DNA of 5,968 nucleotides from Candidatus Staskawiczbacteria bacterium (lineage in GTDB: Bacteria > Patescibacteriota > Minisyncoccia > Minisyncoccales > Staskawiczbacteraceae), in assembly GCA_026395275.1 (NCBI GenBank), contig JAPLZA010000024.1, forward strand, positions 3,049-9,016. The letters run 5' to 3'. Both the position numbers and the translations under genes were made by a program. Of the stretch, positions 1 to 5,803 are shown piece after piece. The notes under the pieces were generated by a model. It ran no database searches, was not told the DNA's origin, and was given only the letters and a program-made list of their open reading frames with translations. Position 1 is the first letter of the stretch, and each line of letters starts with the position of its first letter.

Positions 1-61
1 AAATCAAAAGAGCCATTTTTCCTACACCTTTGAGTTACTTTAACATTTTTTTGGAAATATA

Positions 62-94
62 TTTGACAATTACAAATAAAACGCTTTATCTTTG
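62..94 (+). promoter_or_regulatory. Bacteroidetes-type promoter for the operon
   Basis: A TTTG element at 62-65 (within TTTGACA) is followed after 21 bp by TATCTTTG at 87-94, an exact match to the Bacteroidetes primary-sigma -7 consensus TAnnTTTG. The spacing fits that promoter class. The predicted transcription start is near 98-101, giving a leader of about 20 nt before the TetR gene. It is the only convincing promoter seen in the window, and the tightly packed genes downstream suggest it drives all of them. Positions 1-61 hold nothing else I can support. Confidence 0.72.
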
Positions 95-95
95 T

Positions 96-111
96 GAGCG
101 AATATTCACTC
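96..111. promoter_or_regulatory. Putative TetR-family operator (16-bp palindrome)
   Basis: GAGCGAATATTCACTC is an inverted repeat with 7 of 8 base pairs matching; only C99/A108 fails. It begins 2 bp after the -7 box, overlaps the predicted transcription start and ends 10 bp before the first start codon, which belongs to a TetR-family repressor. TetR-family dimers typically bind palindromes placed on or next to their own promoter, so this is the natural candidate for autorepression and control of the operon. The palindrome is seen in the sequence; binding is inferred. Confidence 0.62.
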
Positions 112-121
112 TATAATTTAA

Positions 122-715
122 ATGACATTTAAAATGGAAACTGAACTTTCTGAAAGACAAAAGGAAATAATTAACGCTTCGCTTGAACTAATTGCCGAAA
201 GCGGAATACAGAGTTTAACCATAAAAAATCTTTCAAAAAAGATTGGACTTGTGGAATCAGCTATTTACAGACACTTCGAAAGTAAAACACAAATTTTAAT
301 AGCAATACTCGATTCCATATCTGGACAAACTATACCAAATAGGTCAACAAAAGTTGAAAGTGTGATTAATCATCTTGAACAAAATCTTAGAAATCATTTT
401 CAGACTTTTACCGCTAACCCTGCTTTGGTATCTGTAATTTTTGCCGAAGATTTGTTTCAAAACGAAGTTTTGTTAGTTGAAAAAACGAAAGCAAAGGTGG
501 AAAGAAGCATATCTGAGATGGCTGCAATGATAAAAGTTGGTCAACAAAAGGGAGAAATAAGAAACGACATTGATTCTGAACAATTAGCAATTATGATTAA
601 CGGAAGTGTAAGAATGTTGGTGAAACAATGGAAAATGTCGGATTATTCATTTGATTTAATCCAAAAAGGAGATGAGCTAATCAACTCAATGAAATTATTA
701 TTAAAACCTTTATGA
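122..715 (+). CDS. TetR/AcrR-family transcriptional regulator
   Basis: A 197-residue protein, the usual TetR-family length. Residues 10-63 form the N-terminal three-helix DNA-binding domain, with the helix-turn-helix at about 33-52 (TIKNLSKKIG, then the typical recognition-helix end AIYRHFESK). The rest is predicted all-helical and would be the ligand-binding and dimerisation domain; its ligand cannot be deduced. The protein most likely represses its own operon by binding the palindrome at 96-111. The gene comes first in a co-directional operon and overlaps the next by ATGA, so autoregulation would set exporter levels too. M1 (122) is used here, but M5 (134) is an equally plausible start because the homologous region begins only near residue 9 and neither start has a Shine-Dalgarno. 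Family assignment is strong; target and inducer are inferred or unknown. Confidence 0.93.
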   Translation: MTFKMETELSERQKEIINASLELIAESGIQSLTIKNLSKKIGLVESAIYRHFESKTQILIAILDSISGQTIPNRSTKVESVINHLEQNLRNHFQTFTANPALVSVIFAEDLFQNEVLLVEKTKAKVERSISEMAAMIKVGQQKGEIRNDIDSEQLAIMINGSVRMLVKQWKMSDYSFDLIQKGDELINSMKLLLKPL

Positions 716-1116
716 TTATGAAAAATATTGTACAAATAAATCGCAAAATATTTCTGTTGTTAATGCCTATAGCGTTGGTTTTATTGTCTTTTCAATATCA
801 AAAAACGAATGATATAACAGGCAAATGGGCTTTCCCAGACTCTCCCCGTGAAATTGAAATATATAAACAGAGTGACAAATATTACGCAAAAATTATCAAA
901 GTTTCGGGTAAAGATGAAAAAGAAAAGGTGGGACACATTATGTTAAAAGATTTAGTTTATTACCAGACCGACAAAAAATATACTGGGGAAGTTAACTCTC
1001 CTTCGGGAATGACTGCATCGTGCGAATTAGTTCTACTTGATGAAAACAAACTACAAATTAATTTAAAAAAGTTTTTTATCATTAATAAATCATACACATT
1101 AACAAGAATAAAATGA
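712..1116 (+). CDS. Small exported DUF2147-like protein
   Basis: A 134-residue protein with a basic N-terminus and a hydrophobic stretch at about 13-27, acting as a signal peptide or membrane anchor; no lipobox cysteine and no clear AXA cleavage site are seen. The mature part resembles the DUF2147 family: GKW at 37-39, then IEIYKQSDKYYAKIIKV (about 48-64), a glycine-containing central strand region, and a C-terminal CELVLLDENKLQI followed by YTLTRIK. It is shorter than many DUF2147 proteins and lacks their usual central cysteine-containing insert. The family is a small beta-rich, presumably periplasmic domain of unknown function. The start overlaps the TetR stop by ATGA, and M3 (718) is an alternative start. 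Its place between the repressor and the exporter genes suggests an accessory periplasmic role, but this is inference. Confidence 0.72.
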   Translation: MIMKNIVQINRKIFLLLMPIALVLLSFQYQKTNDITGKWAFPDSPREIEIYKQSDKYYAKIIKVSGKDEKEKVGHIMLKDLVYYQTDKKYTGEVNSPSGMTASCELVLLDENKLQINLKKFFIINKSYTLTRIK

Positions 1117-2429
1117 AACGATTCATATTTATCATAACAGGATTATTACTAATAATACAGTCTGCAAATGCACAGACCAAACTTAGTTTTAATAACCTCG
1201 ATTCGCTTTTAAAATATGCTGAAAACAACAGTATAGCTATCAAAACAGGAGAACAACAAAGTCTTTTGGCAAAATGGCAAAAAATTTCATCGCAAGCCGG
1301 ACTGGTAAATTTTAGAATGCAAACAAATTTTAATTTAACCAATAATTTGGAATTACCTGTTACATTTCTTCCAGCAGAAGCGTTTGGCGGAACACCGGGA
1401 ACATTTAAAGAAGTTACAACCGGTCAGCAATATATTGGAAATTTCAATTTAGCACCGCAAATCGACATTATCAACCCTGCAAGTTGGGCAAAACTAAAAA
1501 GTGCCAATGTGAATGCAGAACTTACCAATGTGAATAATCTTATTGCAAAAAAATCGCTCTTTGAATCTATTTCGGCAACATATCACAATATCATTTCCTT
1601 GCAAGAACAAATTGAAATTACTCAAAAAAGTTTGTTGGCTGCCGATACTTTATTACAGAATATGCAAAATAAATATTCCGAAGGTATTGTCCGTCAACAA
1701 GATTTGAATGATGCTCAAATCAATAAATTAACTCTATCCGATAAACTGGAACAATTAAAATTATCCTTAAAGCAACAATATTACAGCATCAAAATTTTAT
1801 GCGATATACCTGAATCTACTGAAATAAACATTGACGAACAGCCCACCTACAACAAACAATTTATTCTTGGTTTAAATGTAGATAATCTGCTACAATACAA
1901 ATCTTCGCTTCTGAAAGTTGAACTGGCAAAAGCAGATTTAAAAACAAATCGCTTAATGCAATATCCTACTGTTTCGCTTGTGTTTTATGATGCTTGGCAA
2001 CAAAACAGTAACAATATGTTTTTTGATAATGATATTAAATGGTTGAATTCTCAATACATAGGTTTAAAATTAAGTATGCCGTTCCCAGACATTAATAGAT
2101 ATACACTAACAAAAAGTTCACAAATCAATAAAACTATTTCATTACAAAATGCAGAACATACGAAACTTCAAAACGAGTTAACAAATAAACAATTGATTCT
2201 GGATTATGAGAAAGCATTTTCTCAATTCAATACCGCAAAGCAAATTTATCAACTCAAAGAACAAAATTATGGATTGGTATTGAACCAGTTTAACATGTCA
2301 ATACTTTCATCCGATAAGTTGCTCATTGCTTTTAATGATATGCTTACAAGCCGTTTGAATTACAGTAGTGCACTTGCAAATTTACTCTACACAATGTCAA
2401 AAATTGAAATAAATAATACAATAAAATGA
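1113..2429 (+). CDS. TolC-family outer-membrane efflux protein
   Basis: A 438-residue protein of typical TolC/OMF size. Residues 1-20 are a clear signal peptide ending ANA before Q21. The mature protein shows the family's internal duplication: long Gln/Asn/Leu-rich amphipathic helices in each half separated by short beta-strand regions. The first half contains the characteristic YSEGIVRQQDLNDAQ segment (about 187-201), with long helices to about residue 232 (ILCDIP). The second half runs from about 263 to 433, including the matching NQFNMSILSSDKLLIA segment near the C-terminus. It should form a trimeric channel through the outer membrane and periplasm that docks with the adaptor encoded next. 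It overlaps both neighbours by ATGA, implying coupled translation. The family is clear; the exported substrate is unknown. Confidence 0.93.
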   Translation: MKRFIFIITGLLLIIQSANAQTKLSFNNLDSLLKYAENNSIAIKTGEQQSLLAKWQKISSQAGLVNFRMQTNFNLTNNLELPVTFLPAEAFGGTPGTFKEVTTGQQYIGNFNLAPQIDIINPASWAKLKSANVNAELTNVNNLIAKKSLFESISATYHNIISLQEQIEITQKSLLAADTLLQNMQNKYSEGIVRQQDLNDAQINKLTLSDKLEQLKLSLKQQYYSIKILCDIPESTEINIDEQPTYNKQFILGLNVDNLLQYKSSLLKVELAKADLKTNRLMQYPTVSLVFYDAWQQNSNNMFFDNDIKWLNSQYIGLKLSMPFPDINRYTLTKSSQINKTISLQNAEHTKLQNELTNKQLILDYEKAFSQFNTAKQIYQLKEQNYGLVLNQFNMSILSSDKLLIAFNDMLTSRLNYSSALANLLYTMSKIEINNTIK

Positions 2430-3523
2430 AAACAAACAGATATTTAATCATGGCTTTTGCCGGACTTGTTCTCCTGAATTCGTGCGGTAAAAAATATTCA
2501 GAAACTAAACCTGAATATCGGAATATTAATGAAACAGTTTTTGCATCAGGTGTCTTAGTTCCTGAAAACCAATATAACTTAACCGCACAAAGCGATGGAT
2601 ATCTTATTTCACTTAACTTTGAAGAAGGTGATATTGTTAAAACAGGCGACTTACTTGCTGTTATTGATAACAAAACATATGATATTAATCTGCAAGGTGC
2701 CAACCAACTTTTAGATATCGCAAATAGTAATCTATCCCCAAGCGCTCCGGCATTAAAACAGATAGAAGCAAACCAATTGATTGCTGAGCAAAAAATGAAA
2801 CAAGATGAAATTCAGGTTGAACGCTACAAAAAATTATACGATGCCAACAGCGTTTCAAAATTAGAATATGAAAATGTATTGCTCGCATTTGAAACATCAA
2901 AAGCAAATTATATTTCATTGCAGGAAAACTACAAATTGCAAAAACAGCAAGCTGAACAACAGCTCATCAACCAAAAAACTCAAAGCGGCATTAATAAAGT
3001 GTTGCAAGGCAATAATGAACTTAGGGCGGTAATAGGTGGCAAAGTTTACAATAAATTCAAAGAACTGGGCGATTACGTGCGAAGGGGTGAAATTATTGCT
3101 GTTATTGGAAGTCCTGCAAATCTGTACGCTAAATTAAGTATCGATGAATCGAGTATTTCAAAGGTACGAGTTAATCAGCAAGTTATAATTCAACTGAATA
3201 CCGATAAGAATAAAAATTATAAAGGAGTGGTTTCCGAAGTTTACCCATCATTCGATATTAAAACACAATCATTCAGTTGTAAAGCGGTTTTTACTGACAG
3301 TTTGGATTTTCTGATGTCGGGCACACAAGTTCAGGCAAATATTATAATAGAAAATAAAGACAGCGTACTGGTGATTCCGCGTAACTATTTAGATTTCGGT
3401 AATACTGTATTGGTTAAAGGTGAAGGAAAAATTAAAGTTGAAATAGGCTTCATTTCCAATGAATGGGTAGAAATACTCAGTGGAATTAATGAAAATTCAG
3501 AAATTCAGGCAGAAAAAAAGTAA
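2426..3523 (+). CDS. Lipoprotein periplasmic adaptor (HlyD/MacA-type membrane fusion protein)
   Basis: A 365-residue protein with a lipoprotein signal: hydrophobic segment 6-18 and lipobox LNSC with the acylated cysteine at C20. Order of domains: first half of the biotinyl-lipoyl domain (about 45-82, with SDGYLISLNFEEGDIVKTGD), an alpha-helical hairpin of charged and Gln-rich coiled coil (about 86-195), the second lipoyl half (about 201-232, GGKVYNKFKELGDYVRRGE), a beta-barrel (about 236-310), and a membrane-proximal domain to the end. Adaptors of this class bridge an inner-membrane transporter to TolC, and the helical hairpin contacts TolC. Its position between the tolC-like gene and the ABC permease fits this. 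It overlaps the upstream gene by ATGA and is followed by a 12-bp gap. Lipid anchoring is predicted; the final membrane, probably the inner one, is inferred. Confidence 0.92.
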   Translation: MKTNRYLIMAFAGLVLLNSCGKKYSETKPEYRNINETVFASGVLVPENQYNLTAQSDGYLISLNFEEGDIVKTGDLLAVIDNKTYDINLQGANQLLDIANSNLSPSAPALKQIEANQLIAEQKMKQDEIQVERYKKLYDANSVSKLEYENVLLAFETSKANYISLQENYKLQKQQAEQQLINQKTQSGINKVLQGNNELRAVIGGKVYNKFKELGDYVRRGEIIAVIGSPANLYAKLSIDESSISKVRVNQQVIIQLNTDKNKNYKGVVSEVYPSFDIKTQSFSCKAVFTDSLDFLMSGTQVQANIIIENKDSVLVIPRNYLDFGNTVLVKGEGKIKVEIGFISNEWVEILSGINENSEIQAEKK

Positions 3524-3535
3524 ATCCTAATCATT

Positions 3536-4792
3536 ATGAAGTTATTTAGAAAAAAAATCAATCTCGGTGTGGACTACGAAATTGCCTTTACTCACATATC
3601 GGCAAGGAAAATGCAAACTTTTGTTGTGTCACATGCGGTAGCTATCGGCATTGCAGCCTTCGTTTTCTTAAATTCATTAGTCATTGGTTTTAACCGAAGT
3701 TCCGATGAATCGTTTTTTAAAGCCATGCCTCACATTCGCATTTACATTGACGATAAAATAAGTATGCCACTCCTGAAGAACGATACAATACATAGGGCTT
3801 CCGTGATTGTAAACCCCAAAATAACGAATAACAGCAAAAAGTTAATAAACCCCGAAAAAATTGTAGAACAACTAAAATCGAAAGAATATGTTTTAACAGC
3901 AGCACCATGGCTGAACATCAACCTGTTTTATAACAACGGAATTTCGCAATTGAACGGCAGTAGTTCAGGGGTAAATATAATTGAAGCAAACACATTATTC
4001 GATATAAAATCCACCATGGTTGAAGGCTATATGAACCAATTGCTTAGCACACCCAACGGAATTATTTTAGGAGTCGGTATTGCCGAAAATCTTAATATTA
4101 GGTTAAATGACAATATAAGTATTGTTTCACCTTTGGGGATAATTAAAGTAATGAAAGTAGTTGGGTTTTTCAAAACAAGTAATTCGGTTGTTGATAAAAC
4201 CAAGTCATACATCAATTTATCAATCGCCCAGCAACTAATGGCACAAGGTCCTGATTATCTAACTGACATTTATATTAAAGTTAAAAATCCTAACGATGCC
4301 CCAAAATACATTTCCGATTTAGAAGCCTTATCAGGTTATAATGCCGAAAGTTGGCAAACAGCTAATGAATCGGTACAAGCAACAAAAAAAACCAGAGCGG
4401 TAATGATGGGCTCAATTTCGTTTATAATACTGATTGTGGCTGCATTCACCATTTACAATATTATCAACATGACTGTTAAACAAAAACTGCATGACATTGC
4501 CATACTTAAAGCGCAAGGTTTTGCAGGTAAAAGTGTTGTAAAAATATTTATCAGCGAAGCCTTAATCATTGGTATTTTGGGAACAATTGGCGGGATGATG
4601 TTGGGTGCATTTTTGATAAAAATTCTTAGTAAGGTATATATTGGTGGCGATACTGGATATTTTCCAATTCAGTTTGAACCCAAAATTATGGTTGTCGGAT
4701 TTTTAGTTGGCATTGTCGTTACTACCATTGCCGGATATATTCCTGCCAGAAGTGCCGCCAAAGTTGACCCTATTTCAATATTTAGAAATTAA
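3536..4792 (+). CDS. ABC transporter permease, LolC/E-MacB type (FtsX superfamily)
   Basis: A 418-residue protein with four predicted membrane segments at about 27-50, 290-314, 337-362 and 382-403, and a periplasmic domain of about 235 residues between the first two, the topology of MacB/LolC/LolE. The N-terminus (YEIAFTHISARKMQTFVVSH, then GF and PHIRI) and the domain core (IILGVGIAENLNIRLNDNI) resemble LolC/E. The cytoplasmic segment DIAILKAQGFAGKSVVKIF is the conserved coupling region that contacts the ATPase, and the C-terminus IPARSAAKVDPISIFRN is the usual FtsX-family ending. Unlike MacB it has no fused ATPase domain; the next gene supplies it. Only one permease gene is present, so a homodimer is expected, unlike enterobacterial LolCE. 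With adaptor and TolC alongside, the job is probably extrusion of a periplasmic or membrane-derived substrate, not lipoprotein release; the substrate is unknown. Confidence 0.9.
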   Translation: MKLFRKKINLGVDYEIAFTHISARKMQTFVVSHAVAIGIAAFVFLNSLVIGFNRSSDESFFKAMPHIRIYIDDKISMPLLKNDTIHRASVIVNPKITNNSKKLINPEKIVEQLKSKEYVLTAAPWLNINLFYNNGISQLNGSSSGVNIIEANTLFDIKSTMVEGYMNQLLSTPNGIILGVGIAENLNIRLNDNISIVSPLGIIKVMKVVGFFKTSNSVVDKTKSYINLSIAQQLMAQGPDYLTDIYIKVKNPNDAPKYISDLEALSGYNAESWQTANESVQATKKTRAVMMGSISFIILIVAAFTIYNIINMTVKQKLHDIAILKAQGFAGKSVVKIFISEALIIGILGTIGGMMLGAFLIKILSKVYIGGDTGYFPIQFEPKIMVVGFLVGIVVTTIAGYIPARSAAKVDPISIFRN

Positions 4793-5487
4793 TGAAAATG
4801 AGAACGATACTTAAAGTAGAAAATATTACAAAATTCTTTTACAGCCCCGTTGAGTTCAAAGCATTAAATAATATTGCTTTTGAAGTGCAACAAGGTGAAT
4901 TTTTGTCCATCATTGGTAAATCGGGTTGCGGTAAATCGACAATGCTGTACATACTTTCGACAATGGATACAGAATATGAAGGAAGAATATACCTTGATGA
5001 ACAACTTCTTACAGGACTAAAACAAGATAAATTGGCAAGATTAAGAAATAGCAGTATTGGATTTGTTTTTCAATTTCACTATTTGCTACCGGAATTTAGT
5101 TGTTTAAAAAATATTATGATTCCAGCCCTGAAATTAGGAAAATATTCACGTGAAGAGATAGAATTTAGAGCATATGAGAAACTAAAATTACTCGAATTAG
5201 AAGAACAAGCATTAAAACCAGCATCGAAACTATCAGGGGGCCAACAACAACGTATTGCTATAGCACGTGCATTGATTAATGAACCTAAAATAATAATGTG
5301 TGATGAGCCAACAGGGAATTTAGACAGCAAAAATTCCGAAATTGTGTTGGACATTTTTAAACAAATATCTAAAGACTTTAATCAAACAATTATAACAGTT
5401 ACCCATGATAACGACTTCGCAAAAGCATCAGACAGAATAATTGAAATGCAAGATGGTGAGATTATTAACCATAATCTAATTCTTTAA
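4792..5487 (+). CDS. ABC transporter ATP-binding protein (LolD/MacB-like)
   Basis: A 231-residue complete nucleotide-binding domain. Visible motifs: Walker A GKSGCGKST (42-50), Q-loop glutamine Q94 in GFVFQFHYLLPEF, signature LSGGQQQR (147-154), Walker B IIMCDE (167-172) with catalytic E172, D-loop NLDS (176-179) and switch histidine H205 in TVTHD. All key residues are present, so it should be an active ATPase. The FQFHYLLPEF stretch after the Q-loop is strongly LolD-like. ATP binding and hydrolysis would drive the permease encoded immediately upstream, with which it shares one base (TAATG), implying tight translational coupling and matched amounts. M3 (4798) is an alternative start. The protein is cytoplasmic and membrane-associated. 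The class is certain; calling it lolD would over-assign function because the operon encodes an adaptor and a TolC, so no symbol is given. Confidence 0.95.
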   Translation: MKMRTILKVENITKFFYSPVEFKALNNIAFEVQQGEFLSIIGKSGCGKSTMLYILSTMDTEYEGRIYLDEQLLTGLKQDKLARLRNSSIGFVFQFHYLLPEFSCLKNIMIPALKLGKYSREEIEFRAYEKLKLLELEEQALKPASKLSGGQQQRIAIARALINEPKIIMCDEPTGNLDSKNSEIVLDIFKQISKDFNQTIITVTHDNDFAKASDRIIEMQDGEIINHNLIL

Positions 5488-5490
5488 AAA

Positions 5491-5802
5491 ATGAGAATTT
5501 TTGACACAAAAAAATTGCAAGCATTTCCTTTTTCAGAAAGGCATAAGAATGTTTTTTTTCAAGTTGATGAGTTCAAAATTCGAATCATTGAACTCAATAA
5601 AGGCCAACAGTTATCCAAGTGCCAAATGAGTTCGTATGTAATATTTTCATTGGTCTCTGGTGAAGTTGAAGTAATGGTAAATAACGAAAATTCTTTATTA
5701 AAAGAAGGAGAATTATTGGTATCGGAACCAGCAAATTTTTCTATGAAAGCCATAAGGGCATCACGCCTTTTGGGCATTCAAATCAATAAACAAAAATTTT
5801 AA
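5491..5802 (+). CDS. Small cupin-like protein without the usual metal ligands
   Basis: A 103-residue single-domain protein with a cupin-like beta pattern: IRIIELNKGQQLSKCQMSS (30-48), VIFSLVSGEVEVMVNNEN (50-67), then the typical turn LLKEGELLVSEPANFSMKA (69-87) and a final strand LLGIQINK. Cupin motif 1 normally carries two histidines and a glutamate, and motif 2 one histidine after the PxxxxH turn. Here the corresponding places hold C44, Q45, S47/S48 and F83, so a classical Fe/Mn/Zn site is not apparent. It may bind a small molecule or act as a sensor or stabiliser. No signal peptide is seen, so it is cytoplasmic. It lies 3 bp after the ATPase and 1 bp before a permease-like gene, so it belongs to the operon. 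Function is unknown. Confidence 0.75.
   Translation: MRIFDTKKLQAFPFSERHKNVFFQVDEFKIRIIELNKGQQLSKCQMSSYVIFSLVSGEVEVMVNNENSLLKEGELLVSEPANFSMKAIRASRLLGIQINKQKF
5568..5596. repeat. 9-bp inverted repeat inside the cupin gene
   Basis: TGAGTTCAA at 5568-5576 and TTGAACTCA at 5588-5596 are perfect reverse complements separated by 11 nt, and the spacer itself contains the palindrome ATTCGAAT at 5578-5585. The RNA could fold into a 9-bp stem-loop in codons 26-36 of the cupin gene. There is no following T-run, so it is not an intrinsic terminator. A repeat of this size can arise by chance in a window this long. Confidence 0.3.
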
Positions 5803-5803
5803 T

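Noticed and set aside
25..32. CACCTTTG as a possible second -7 promoter element upstream
   Set aside because: The first base departs from TAnnTTTG, no -33 element lies at the right distance inside the window, and the promoter at 62-94 is far better.
1082..1342. Minus-strand open frame across the DUF2147/TolC junction
   Set aside because: It lies opposite two well-supported genes, has no recognisable domain, and is a typical antisense shadow frame.
2494..2518. 8-bp inverted repeat ATATTCAG / CTGAATAT with a 9-nt loop near the start of the adaptor gene
   Set aside because: About one such repeat is expected by chance in an AT-rich window of this length, and it lies inside coding sequence with no T-run or promoter beside it.
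2344..2918. Two overlapping minus-strand open frames opposite the end of the TolC gene and the start of the adaptor gene
   Set aside because: Both are antisense to strongly supported domains, lack a promoter and show no family features.
3717..4215. Minus-strand open frames opposite the permease's periplasmic domain
   Set aside because: Short, low-complexity hydrophobic translations opposite a clear gene; no independent support.
5079..5354. Minus-strand open frame opposite the ATPase
   Set aside because: It mirrors the conserved Q-loop to Walker B region of the ABC ATPase; shadow frame.
4792..5487. Calling the ATPase lolD and the permease lolC/lolE
   Set aside because: Sequence resemblance exists, but the operon has a single permease plus adaptor and TolC genes, so lipoprotein-release function cannot be claimed from this window.
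5559..5777. Minus-strand open frame opposite the cupin, considered as an antitoxin-like small gene
   Set aside because: No start signal or motif, and the + strand cupin explains the coding character.
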